Source: Actinomyces weissii (lineage in GTDB: Bacteria > Actinomycetota > Actinomycetes > Actinomycetales > Actinomycetaceae). From it: DNA of 64,000 bases. The notes beneath the pieces were generated by a model. The model saw nothing but the letters and a program-made list of their open reading frames with translations. It was not told where the DNA came from and did no database searches. This document shows, piece after piece, positions 44,412 through 52,556 of the stretch (position 1 is its first letter; each line of letters starts with the position of its first letter). The stretch is from NCBI RefSeq assembly GCF_016598775.1, contig NZ_CP066802.1, positions 1,426,001 to 1,490,000 on the forward strand, read 5' to 3'. Made by a program: the position numbers and the translations under genes.

Positions 44412-45116
44412 ATGGCCACTGAGTCTCTGGGCGCCGCCCCCGCCACCCCCCGCACCACCGGGGCCCTGACCAGCGGGCCCCTGACCACGCAGGGGCCCGG
44501 GCTGCTGGTCATGGACATTGACTCCACCCTGATCGAGCAGGAGGTCATTGAGCTGATCGCCGAGCACGCTGGCACCCGCGACCTGGTGGCGGAGGTGACG
44601 GAGCGGGCCATGCGCGGCGAGCTGGACTTCGCCAGCTCCCTGCGGGAGCGGGTGGCCACTCTCCGGGGACTGCCCGTCCAGGTGCTGGAGGAGGTGCGGG
44701 CACAGGTGGTGCCCACCACCGGAGCACCGGAGCTGATCGCGGCCCTGCACCAGCGCGGCTGCCTGGTGGGGGTGGTCTCGGGCGGCTTCGAGGAGGTGGC
44801 GGTCCCCCTGGCGCAGGATCTGGGCATAGACCACGTGGCTGCCAACCGCCTGGAGGTCCAGGACGGCCACCTCACCGGCCGGGTGCTGGGGCGGGTGGTG
44901 GACGGCACCGAGAAGCTCCGCTGCCTGCGGGCCTGGGCCGCGCAGCGCCAGGTGCCTATGGCACGCACCGTGGCTGTGGGTGACGGCGCCAACGACCTCG
45001 CCATGATCGCGGCCGCCGGTCTGGGGGTGGCCTTCTGCGCCAAGCCGGTGGTGCGGGAGCAGGCACCCGCCAGCGTCAACGTCCGCGACCTGCGGGCGGT
45101 CCTGGAGCTGTTCTAG
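44412..45116 (+). CDS. serB: Phosphoserine phosphatase
   Basis: Hydrolyses O-phosphoserine in the last step of serine synthesis. The 234-residue HAD enzyme has nucleophile motif LLVMDIDSTLIEQEV, motif II VVSGGF, a conserved Lys in GTEKLRCLR and motif IV AVGDGANDLAMI. Residues 1-30 are a Thr/Pro/Gly tail without the ACT domains present in longer SerB proteins. It is monocistronic and convergent with sixA. The spacer 45117-45263 shows no clear element. Confidence 0.9.
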   Translation: MATESLGAAPATPRTTGALTSGPLTTQGPGLLVMDIDSTLIEQEVIELIAEHAGTRDLVAEVTERAMRGELDFASSLRERVATLRGLPVQVLEEVRAQVVPTTGAPELIAALHQRGCLVGVVSGGFEEVAVPLAQDLGIDHVAANRLEVQDGHLTGRVLGRVVDGTEKLRCLRAWAAQRQVPMARTVAVGDGANDLAMIAAAGLGVAFCAKPVVREQAPASVNVRDLRAVLELF

Positions 45117-45263
45117 GCCGGTGCTCGCCTGCTGGGCAGGCCGCGGCTCAGGCAGGTGCCCACAAGCCCCAGCAGCCACTGGCAGCCCCTGGCGTTCCCC
45201 GGAGTACCCCGGCGGCTAGTACCCCCGCCTGCCTGGTGCGCCGTCGCTTGTACCTGAGACCTC

Positions 45264-45764
45264 TCAGCGGCGGGTGGTGAATACCTCCCGGATGCGGGCG
45301 GACCCGATCTGCAGCTGCGCCCAGGTGCTGGACACCTCGATCACGACGGCGGTGGCGGTGGGGACCCCGAAGGAGATCTCCGCGGCCTGGGCGTCGTCGG
45401 CGTCGTGCAGCAGACGGGCCAGGGAGGAGATGGTGGGCTCGTGCCCCACCACCGCGACGGCGCTGGCCGTCTCCGGAACCGTGTTGATGAGGTCCAGGAC
45501 GCCACCGGGACCGGTCTCGTAGATGGCGGGCTCCACCCGCGTCTCCTCCGGGGCCAGGTGGGCGGCTAGAGGGGCAGCGGTCTGGCTCGCCCGGGCCGCC
45601 GGCGAGACCAGCAGCAGGTCCAGGCTGCCCACCCGGTGCGCCAGCTCCTGGGCAAGGGCCTCAGCCATCTCCCGGCCCCGCTTGGTCAAGGGGCGGTCGA
45701 TGTCGCTCGGCGCGTCATGGGAGGCCTTGGAGTGGCGCACGAGGACAAGGGTTCTTAGGGTCAC
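45264..45764 (-). CDS. sixA: SixA-type histidine phosphatase
   Basis: A 166-residue phosphoglycerate-mutase-superfamily protein. The catalytic RHSKA (LVLVRHSKASHD) is the SixA/phosphohistidine version of RHG. Later motifs are RPLTKRGREMAEALA, LVSPAARASQTA and the second catalytic His in VAVVGHEPTI. It may dephosphorylate phospho-His in signalling or PTS proteins. Start is GTG 45764, 6 nt after TAACCT. Confidence 0.85.
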   Translation of the reverse strand: MTLRTLVLVRHSKASHDAPSDIDRPLTKRGREMAEALAQELAHRVGSLDLLLVSPAARASQTAAPLAAHLAPEETRVEPAIYETGPGGVLDLINTVPETASAVAVVGHEPTISSLARLLHDADDAQAAEISFGVPTATAVVIEVSSTWAQLQIGSARIREVFTTRR

Positions 45765-45770
45765 GTAATC

Positions 45771-45776
45771 AGGTTA
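45771..45776 (-). promoter_or_regulatory. -10 box of a leaderless sixA transcript
   Basis: TAACCT on the minus strand ends 6 nt before GTG 45764. Confidence 0.5.
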
Positions 45777-45801
45777 CGGCAAGGAGGTGGGCGGCTCCGA
45801 C

Positions 45802-46638
45802 TCAGCCGAGGCTCAGCGTGCCTCCGCCGTCGCAGGGCAGCACCTGTCCGGTGACCCCAGGCAGCGCCCCGGACAGCAGGGCGAGCACGGTGCGGGCGGC
45901 CGCGGCAGGGTCGGCAGGGTCCCAGCCCTGGGGAGCCCGTCCGGCCCAGTCCTCAGCCAGCTGGGGGAACCCGGGGATCGCCTGCGCGGCCGGGGTACTG
46001 AGCGGCCCCAGGGAGACCGCGTTCACCTGGACGCCGCTGGGCCCCAGCTCAACCGCCAGGCCGCGCACCGCGGACTCCAGGGCGGCCTTCAAGGGCCCCA
46101 TCCAGCCGTAGCCCTGGTGCACGTGGCCCGTGTCGAAGGTCAGGGCCACCAGGCTCCCGCCCGGTCCCAGCAGGCTGCGCAGGCCCTCCGCCAGGGCCAC
46201 CAGGCTGGCAGCAGACACCGTGAAGGCCTGTTCCAGGAGCCGGGCCCGGGTGGCGGTCTCCAGCGGCTGCGCACCGGGCAGGAGGCTGCCCAGCAGACTG
46301 GCGTCGGCGTGGGCGACGGCGTGCAGCACGCCGTCCAGCCGTGTCACGCCCCGCGCCTGGAGCTGTTCGCGCAGCTGATCGCCGGAGCCCGGGTCGGCCG
46401 CGTCCCAGCTGAGCACAGGTTCCGTGACCCCCAGGCGCCGGGCCTGCGCCGTCGTGAGCCGGGCGGTGGCGGGCGGAGCGGTCAGCAGCACCCGGTCCCC
46501 GCCGCGCTGGGCCAGGCGGGCGACGGCGGTAGCGACGGAGCTGGGTCGCAGGACCCCGGTGACCAGGTAGACGGGAGCTGTCCCTGACTGGGTGCCAGCA
46601 GCCGCGGCAGGCTGGGGGGCGGGGTCCTGGGGGCTCAT
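45802..46638 (-). CDS. fabI: Enoyl-ACP reductase, FabI/InhA type
   Basis: Reduces enoyl-ACP in fatty acid elongation. The 278-residue SDR has the FabI active-site pattern YGWMGPLKAALES (Tyr-x6-Lys with Met), a second Tyr-like HQGY just before, GVLHAVAHADAS for substrate, and VNAVSLGPLSTPAA. The N-terminal NAD loop YLVTGVLRPSSVATAVA replaces the Gly-rich loop, as in FabI. ATG 46638 starts 4 nt after the fabG stop; a Met 9 residues upstream lies inside fabG. The order fabG-fabI parallels mabA-inhA of mycobacteria. Confidence 0.87.
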   Translation of the reverse strand: MSPQDPAPQPAAAAGTQSGTAPVYLVTGVLRPSSVATAVARLAQRGGDRVLLTAPPATARLTTAQARRLGVTEPVLSWDAADPGSGDQLREQLQARGVTRLDGVLHAVAHADASLLGSLLPGAQPLETATRARLLEQAFTVSAASLVALAEGLRSLLGPGGSLVALTFDTGHVHQGYGWMGPLKAALESAVRGLAVELGPSGVQVNAVSLGPLSTPAAQAIPGFPQLAEDWAGRAPQGWDPADPAAAARTVLALLSGALPGVTGQVLPCDGGGTLSLG

Positions 46639-46642
46639 ACCT

Positions 46643-49309
46643 CTAGCGTCCCATGCCCAGGCCACCGTCCACGGGCAGGACGGTGCCGGTGATGTAGGAG
46701 GCCGCCGGGGAGGCCAGGAACACCACGGGGGCGGCGACCTCCTGGGCGGTGGCCATGCGTCCGATCGGGGTGGCCGCCACGTGCGCCTCCCGCACCACGG
46801 TGGGCAAGGAGCTGGTCATGTCCGTGGCCACGAAGCCTGGGGCCACCGCGTTGACCGTGATGCCACGGGGGGCGAGCTCGCGTGCCAGGGAGCGCACCAG
46901 GCCCTCCACCCCGGCCTTGGCGGCGCCGTAGGCCACCTGCCCCACCCCGCCCCGCGAGGCGACCACGGAGGAGACCAGCACTATGCGGCCCGAGCGGGCC
47001 CGCATCATCTGCGGCAGTACGGCACGCACGGTACGGAACACACCGGTGAGGTCGGTGTCCAGCATGGCCTCCCAGGTGGCGTCCGAGGTCCGGGCCGCCA
47101 GGGAGTCGCGCGCGATCCCGGCGCAGGCCACCAGCACCTCCACAGGGCCGTACTCGGCCTCCGCCCGGGCGACGGCCTCAGCCAGGGAGGTCTCGTCGGT
47201 GACGTCGGTGGCCAGGCCGAGCGCCCCCTCCGGGACCTCACCGCTGCGGGACAGGCCGACGACGTGCTCACCGGCCTCCAGCATCGCCTGGGCCACCGCA
47301 CGGCCGATCCCCCGGGAGGCGCCCGTGACCAGCACGGAACGGGGACGCTCCGAGCGGCTGCGGGGCGCGGTGCGCGGGCTGGGCAGGGCGGCAGCGGCAA
47401 CCGCAGCAGCGGCACCGGCGGCAGCAGCGGCAGCCTCCGGCACCTGCGGGGCTGTCTCCGGGACGGTGTCAGACTCAGGCTCCAGGGCAGGCTTGGGCTC
47501 TGGAGCAGGCTCGGACTCGGGGGCGTACGGAAGCTCCGGGGCGGTTTCTGGGGCCGAGTCCGGCTGCAGATCCGTGGTCCGTGCCGCTTCCTCCTGCGTC
47601 TCTGCTAGCGCCTCGGACTCCAGGGCAGGCTCCGACTCTGGCACGGTTCCAGCCGCCTCCTCGGGCGCAGTGACGGGCTCCGGCTCAGCCTCCCCCGCAG
47701 GTCCCTCCTCCGGCTCATCGAGTTCCGGGTCAGTCTCCACTGCGGGCTCAGGCGCCAGCTCGAAGGCAGCAGCCTCCACATCTGGCTCACCCGACACAAC
47801 CTCAAGCTTGGAGCCACCGGACTCCGCCTCTGCCTTATCGAACGCCACCTCAGGCTCTAGCGCGGGCTCCTCCTCAGATGCAATGGCCTGCTCAGACTCC
47901 GCCTCCACCACAGGGTCAGGCGCCAGCTCGAAGGCAGCAGCCTCCCGCTCTGCCAGCGACTCGGACTCAGGTACAGGCTCCGCCTCCGGTGCGGTCTCCT
48001 CCGCCTCCTCAGGCTCAGCGACTGGCTCCGGTGCAGGCTGCGGCTCACCGGGCTCCGACCCGACCTCCAGCTCCGGCTCGGGTGCCAGCTCGAAGGCAGC
48101 AGCCTCCGCATCCGGCTCACCAGGCTCAGGCCCAGAGCCACCGCTCCCCGCCTCTGCCTCTGCCTCTGCCTCTGCCTGTGCCTCATCGGACAGCATCCCA
48201 GCCTCAGTCTCCAGCGCCTGCTCGTCGTCCTCCGGCGCAGCCACGCCATTCTCCCGCGCAGGTGCGCCGGACTCCGGCTCCGGCGGCAGAGCCAGCACAT
48301 AGCCGTACTCAGTAGGGCTCAAGTTAGCCAGATCAGGCACCTGGCGCTCACTGCCCGCCTCGCCCGCAGCCTCCTGCACGAGAACGCCGTATGAAGTGCC
48401 GCTCAGCTGCTCCGCTGGTGGCAAGGACGGCTCGTCAGCCTCCGCCTGCACGGCGCTGTCCGGGCTGCCAGCGGGACTCCCAAAGCCGGAGGCCACCGGC
48501 TCCACACCCTGATCCGAGACCTCATCGGGCTCGTCAGCCGTGGCCGCACCCACCTGGCAGGCCCAGTCCGGGGAGTACCCCACAGGCGCCGGGCTGGCCC
48601 CAGGAGCAGGAGCAGCATGCCACCCGCCCGTGCACCAGGAAGGAGCCTCTCCCCCCTGCTGCTCGGTCTCCGCCTGGTAGGCCAGCACCTCCGGCGGCAC
48701 CACCACAAGCACCGGAATGGTGTCCCCGCGGGCTGACTGGGCCTCGATCTGCTCCGGATCAAGCCCCTCCACCCCGAAAACGCTCTCCACGGGCGCGGCC
48801 TGCGCCCTCTCCCCCTCCGGGACCGCCAAGGCTGGGGAGGACGCAGAAGGCGCCGTGTCCTCCGACCCCTCCGCAGGGGACTGGTCGTCCCGGCCAGTAG
48901 CGAAGGCGTCCACGGCGTCCGGCCCCGGCTCATCCAAGCCCGCTGTCAGCTCGGAGGACAGCTCCGGCTCTGCCGCCTCCTCCGGACCTGCGGCTACTAC
49001 CGGCTGAGACGCAACCACGTCTGCGCTCTCCGGCTTCACGACATCCACGGCCGCCCACTCAGCCGGGTCCGCAGTCTCCGGGGCAGACTCCGCCGTCTCC
49101 GCAGAGTCATCCGGGTCCTCCAGCCCCGGCAGCCTGGTGCAACCGTCTAGGGTACGGTCCTCCGGGCGCTCCGCCGCGGCCGGGCGCAGCGGCGCCCACA
49201 CCAGGGCAGGCATCTCCTGGGTCGGATCATCGATCATCTCAGGGCTCCCGCTCCTGTCAGGCGACCAGGGGCGGGCAGGGACGGCGTCAGGCAGGGACCA
49301 GGAAGGCAT
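46643..49309 (-). CDS. fabG: 3-oxoacyl-ACP reductase FabG with long acidic N-terminal extension
   Basis: An 888-residue protein. Only the last 235 residues are FabG: NADPH loop VTGASRGIGRAVA, ACAGIA, catalytic Ser in LVSSVVASRGGVGQ, Tyr/Lys in YGAAKAG, and VNAVAPGFVATDM. Residues 1 to about 650 are low-complexity, rich in Glu, Ala, Pro and Ser, with three copies of AAAFELAPEP and runs such as AEAEAEAEAG. No start codon lies at the FabG boundary, so the extension seems truly fused. ATG 49309 has TAGGCT 6 nt before it; ATG 49237 is an alternative. It forms an operon with fabI. Confidence 0.85.
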   Translation of the reverse strand: MPSWSLPDAVPARPWSPDRSGSPEMIDDPTQEMPALVWAPLRPAAAERPEDRTLDGCTRLPGLEDPDDSAETAESAPETADPAEWAAVDVVKPESADVVASQPVVAAGPEEAAEPELSSELTAGLDEPGPDAVDAFATGRDDQSPAEGSEDTAPSASSPALAVPEGERAQAAPVESVFGVEGLDPEQIEAQSARGDTIPVLVVVPPEVLAYQAETEQQGGEAPSWCTGGWHAAPAPGASPAPVGYSPDWACQVGAATADEPDEVSDQGVEPVASGFGSPAGSPDSAVQAEADEPSLPPAEQLSGTSYGVLVQEAAGEAGSERQVPDLANLSPTEYGYVLALPPEPESGAPARENGVAAPEDDEQALETEAGMLSDEAQAEAEAEAEAGSGGSGPEPGEPDAEAAAFELAPEPELEVGSEPGEPQPAPEPVAEPEEAEETAPEAEPVPESESLAEREAAAFELAPDPVVEAESEQAIASEEEPALEPEVAFDKAEAESGGSKLEVVSGEPDVEAAAFELAPEPAVETDPELDEPEEGPAGEAEPEPVTAPEEAAGTVPESEPALESEALAETQEEAARTTDLQPDSAPETAPELPYAPESEPAPEPKPALEPESDTVPETAPQVPEAAAAAAGAAAAVAAAALPSPRTAPRSRSERPRSVLVTGASRGIGRAVAQAMLEAGEHVVGLSRSGEVPEGALGLATDVTDETSLAEAVARAEAEYGPVEVLVACAGIARDSLAARTSDATWEAMLDTDLTGVFRTVRAVLPQMMRARSGRIVLVSSVVASRGGVGQVAYGAAKAGVEGLVRSLARELAPRGITVNAVAPGFVATDMTSSLPTVVREAHVAATPIGRMATAQEVAAPVVFLASPAASYITGTVLPVDGGLGMGR
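47749..48107 (-). repeat. Triplicated segment within the FabG extension
   Basis: A 29-bp unit, containing AGCTCGAAGGCAGCAGCCTCC on the plus strand in shorter pieces, lies at 47749-47777, 47917-47945 and 48079-48107, spaced 168 and 162 bp. It encodes the repeated AAAFELAP. Flanking sequence is loosely repeated as well. Confidence 0.75.
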
Positions 49310-49315
49310 GGGTAA

Positions 49316-49321
49316 AGCCTA
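49316..49321 (-). promoter_or_regulatory. -10 box of a leaderless fabG transcript
   Basis: TAGGCT on the minus strand, 6 nt before ATG 49309. It supports translation of the whole N-terminal extension. Confidence 0.55.
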
Positions 49322-49374
49322 CGTGTCTCGAACCACTAAGAGGAGCAACCTGCACCGGTCAGATACCAACCTTC

Positions 49375-50712
49375 TTGTGCGAGCATGTGCGGGTGCCCTC
49401 CTCCTGCCACGCACCAGCCACCGACAGCGACGCCGCCCAGACACCGCCGTCTGCCGCTCCCAGCCTGTTCCCGCCGTTACAGATCGGGCCCCTGAGCATC
49501 GCCACGCCCGTGGAGCTGGCCCCTATGGCCGGGGTCACCAACGCCTCCTTCCGGCGCCTGTGCCGTCTCTACGGGGAGTCCTCCCTGCCAGAGGGGCTCC
49601 GCCCGGATAGCCCCGGCCCCATACTCACCACCACGGGCCTGAGCGCCCCGGCAGGACTGTACGTGACCGAGATGGTCACCACCCGGGCCCTGGTGGAAGG
49701 CAACGAGAAGACCCTGGGCATGGTGCGTACCGACCCGGCCGAGCGGATCCGCTCCATCCAGCTCTACGGGGTGGACCCCAGCATCGCCGCCAAGGCTGTG
49801 CGGATCCTCGTGGAGCAGGACCTGGCGGACCACATCGACCTGAACTTCGGCTGCCCGGCCCCCAAGGTCACCCGCAAGGGCGGTGGCGCCGCCCTGCCTT
49901 GGAAGCGCGATCTCATGGCAGCGATCCTGCGCGAGACCGTACGGGCCGCCGAGGCCGCGGCCACCGCCGTCGGCCGCCCCTTCCCCGTGCCCGTGACGGT
50001 AAAGACCCGCCTAGGCGTGGACGAGGAGCACCTGACCTACCTGGACGTGGCCCGGGCCGCGCAGAACGCGGGCGTGGCCGCGATCGCCCTGCACGGGCGC
50101 ACCGCCCGCCAGCACTACGCCGGGCAGGCCGACTGGGAGGCCATCGCCCGGCTCAAGGAGAGCACACGCCTGCCCGTGCTCGGCAACGGTGACATCTGGA
50201 CCGGCGACGACGCCCTGCGCATGATGCGTCAGACCGGTGCTGACGGCGTCGTGGTCGGCCGCGGCTGCCAAGGACGCCCCTGGCTCTTCGCGGACATCGT
50301 CTCCGCCTTCCACGGCAGCAGCGCCCGCACCCACCCCGACCTGGACCAGGTGATCGCCGTCATCAAGGAGCACGCACGCCTGCTGTCCGCCGAGATGGGC
50401 GAGGACCGGGGCGTGCGCGACCTGCGTAAGCACGTGGGCTGGTACCTGAAGGGCTACCCGGTGGGCGGGCGCTCGCGCGACGAGCTGATGCACGTCAGCT
50501 CCCTGGCGGGTCTGGACGAGGCCCTGGCCGCCGTGCGGGCCCGCCTGCCGCAGCAGGTCCCCTACCCCGGTGAGCGGGTGGAGGGTCCCCGGGGACGGGC
50601 AGGCACCCCCAAGCGCCCGCACCTGCCGGAGGGCTGGCTCGACTCCCCCACTCTCAGTGAGGCACAGCGGCTGCTGCTGCTGGACGCCGAGTCCGACGTC
50701 TCCGGCGGCTGA
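49375..50712 (+). CDS. dus: tRNA-dihydrouridine synthase
   Basis: An FMN enzyme that reduces uridines in the tRNA D loop. The 445-residue protein shows ELAPMAGVTNASFRRLCR, QLYGVDP, HIDLNFGCPAPKVTRKGGGAA with the catalytic Cys, VTVKTRLG, ALHGRTARQHYAGQADW, VLGNGDIW and VVGRGCQGRPW. The first 35 residues are Ser/Pro/Ala-rich and not part of the barrel. Start is uncertain: TTG 49375 opens the frame; GTGs at 49387 and 49393 are also possible. It is divergent from fabG with a 65-bp spacer. Confidence 0.9.
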   Translation: MCEHVRVPSSCHAPATDSDAAQTPPSAAPSLFPPLQIGPLSIATPVELAPMAGVTNASFRRLCRLYGESSLPEGLRPDSPGPILTTTGLSAPAGLYVTEMVTTRALVEGNEKTLGMVRTDPAERIRSIQLYGVDPSIAAKAVRILVEQDLADHIDLNFGCPAPKVTRKGGGAALPWKRDLMAAILRETVRAAEAAATAVGRPFPVPVTVKTRLGVDEEHLTYLDVARAAQNAGVAAIALHGRTARQHYAGQADWEAIARLKESTRLPVLGNGDIWTGDDALRMMRQTGADGVVVGRGCQGRPWLFADIVSAFHGSSARTHPDLDQVIAVIKEHARLLSAEMGEDRGVRDLRKHVGWYLKGYPVGGRSRDELMHVSSLAGLDEALAAVRARLPQQVPYPGERVEGPRGRAGTPKRPHLPEGWLDSPTLSEAQRLLLLDAESDVSGG

Positions 50713-50739
50713 GCGCACCCGGCAGCTCCGGCAGGCTCA

Positions 50740-50766
50740 GCCCGGTCGGGAGCCGCCCCGGCCGGG
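50740..50766. terminator. Hairpin between dus and the yibE gene
   Basis: GCCCGGTCGGG pairs with CCCGGCCGGGC (one G-U) around a short loop in a convergent spacer. The spacer to 50864 also contains repeated CGGTCGGGAGCCG and GCAGGCTC blocks. Confidence 0.45.
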
Positions 50767-50864
50767 CTCTGTCTTAGGCAGAACTCCGGCAGGCTCCCCC
50801 GCGAACAGGAACCGTCGCAGGCCGACTCCGACTCCAGCAGGCTCCCTCACGGTCGGGAGCCGTC

Positions 50865-52352
50865 TCAGGCAGGCTCCGCCTCAGGCAAGGCCTCGCCCGC
50901 CTGCGCCTCCCAGTCCTGGCCGTCCTCCTCCAGCACCGGAGTGGTGCGGCACAGGAGGGCCGCGATCAGCGTCGTCGCCGGGATAGCCAGTACCAGGCCG
51001 ATGGAGGACACCAAGGTACGCACCACCTCCTCAGCGATCTCCCCCGACAGCACCGTATCCACCACCGACCGGTCCATCAGGGAGGCCGCCAGGATCAGGG
51101 GCAGGGCGGTGCCCGCGTAGGCGAAGGCCATGGTGTAGACCGTGGAGGCGATATGGTCCCGGCCGATCCGCATACCACCCGTGAACAGGCGCCCCCAGCC
51201 CAGGGCCGGGTTGGCGGCGTGCAGCTCCCACACCGCGGAGGCCTGGGTGATGGTGACGTCGTTGAGCACCCCCAGGCCCGCCACCACCATGCCGCAGGTC
51301 AGCAGCGCCCGCAGGTCCAGGCCCTCCACCAGGCTGCGCAGCGCCAGCCCGGCCTCCTCATTGGCGCCCGTGAGGTGTGCCGCCTCCACACCCCACAGGG
51401 ACAGCAGCACCGTGACGCCAACCCCCGCCAGGGTGCCCAGCAGCGCCGTAGTGGTGCGCACCGAGACGCCGTGGGCCACGTACACCGCCAGCAGCATCAT
51501 GGCGCTGGCCCCCACCAGGGTCACCGCCAGCGGTGAGCGGTCCGCCAGCAGCGCCGGGATCATGAACACCACGAGCACCCCGGTGGAAAGCACCAGACCC
51601 AGCACGGAAGCCACCCCCTTCCTGCCGGCGACGGCGACCACCAGCAGCAGGTAGACCAGGCTCAGGGCCAGTACCGGCAGCTGCCGGGCGTAGTCGATAA
51701 AGACGTAGGGGGTGCCGGAGGCGACGGCGGCCGGCGAGTAGGCGACCCGCAGCCCCACCCCCACCTGCGCGCTGTCCCGGGACTCAGCGGGCACGTGCAC
51801 CGGCATCACCAGGCCCTGCCCCTCCCCGGAGGTGATGCGGGCGCAGACGGCGTCCGTAAGCAGCGCCTCGTTGACCACCGCACCCAGCTGTGCCGCCGCG
51901 TCCTTGCAAGGGCCTACGTCTGTGGAGGTCACGGTGGCGGTGGCGGTGGAGGAGTCCGCCGCGAGGAAGGGCTGGGAGCCGATCAGGGAGCTGCGCCCCG
52001 GCCACAGCACCACCAGGCCGATCAAGGTGGCAGCCACCAGCGGTACCACGATGGCGGCCAGCAGCGCCCGCACCCGGCGGCGCTCGGACTCGCCCAGGTC
52101 CAGGGGGCCGGAGTGGGCGTGGGCATGAGCGTGAGAGTGGGAGTGCCGCCTGCGCGCTGTGTGCTCTTGCCCCGTGTGCTCTGTGAGCGCGGCGCGCCCC
52201 GGCTGCTCTGCACGCCCTGCGCTCCCTGTGTGTTCCGGCTGCTGCTCAGGGGCCGCGGCAGGCTCGGAGGCACGCCGGTGACGGCGGGCGGGACGGGCGT
52301 CGTCGTGCTGGGGCTCCGGTTCCAGGTCAGTGCTCACGCCTTCATGATGCAC
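50865..52352 (-). CDS. YibE/F family membrane protein
   Basis: A 495-residue protein with about eight membrane helices. The first 100 residues are cytoplasmic, rich in Arg, Glu and His, with the run HSHSHAHAHAHS that could bind metal. After one helix (LLAAIVVPLVAATLIGLVVLW) an outer domain of about 120 residues follows, then seven helices with the family motif GLGVLNDVTITQASAVWEL. The family is widespread but its function is unknown. ATG 52352 and GTG 52337 are both possible starts. Confidence 0.82.
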   Translation of the reverse strand: MHHEGVSTDLEPEPQHDDARPARRHRRASEPAAAPEQQPEHTGSAGRAEQPGRAALTEHTGQEHTARRRHSHSHAHAHAHSGPLDLGESERRRVRALLAAIVVPLVAATLIGLVVLWPGRSSLIGSQPFLAADSSTATATVTSTDVGPCKDAAAQLGAVVNEALLTDAVCARITSGEGQGLVMPVHVPAESRDSAQVGVGLRVAYSPAAVASGTPYVFIDYARQLPVLALSLVYLLLVVAVAGRKGVASVLGLVLSTGVLVVFMIPALLADRSPLAVTLVGASAMMLLAVYVAHGVSVRTTTALLGTLAGVGVTVLLSLWGVEAAHLTGANEEAGLALRSLVEGLDLRALLTCGMVVAGLGVLNDVTITQASAVWELHAANPALGWGRLFTGGMRIGRDHIASTVYTMAFAYAGTALPLILAASLMDRSVVDTVLSGEIAEEVVRTLVSSIGLVLAIPATTLIAALLCRTTPVLEEDGQDWEAQAGEALPEAEPA

Positions 52353-52419
52353 AGGTGCCCCGCTGCCTTTCGACGGCGGGGCACCTGGTGTCGCCCAGTT
52401 GCGCAGTCAGCGGACCGAA

Positions 52420-52503
52420 CTCGTGGTCCATATGTCCCGGTCTCGCGGTACCGATGTCCCGGTCTCGCGAGACCGGGACATATGGCTCACGAGACCGGTA
52501 AGG
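52420..52503. repeat. Dispersed GAGACC/GGTCTC repeat, head-to-head copy
   Basis: Third locus of the repeat seen at 148-183 and 714-773. Here the inverted and direct units touch: 52454-52481 is a perfect 28-bp palindrome (ATGTCCCGGTCTCG with its complement). The left part 52429-52468 matches 732-773 and the right part 52468-52503 matches 148-183. It fills the spacer between yibE and glyS. Confidence 0.88.
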
Positions 52504-52556
52504 ACCGGCAAAGGCGGTCAGGACAGGGACGCGGCCGGGCCCGGGAGACGGGAGGC

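Noticed and set aside
46983..48302. 440-codon Ser/Gly-rich plus-strand frame opposite the FabG extension
   Set aside because: It is the mirror of the Glu/Ala codons of the extension (GAG read as CTC, TCC and similar) and enters the FabG domain antisense. The minus strand has the promoter box and the operon.
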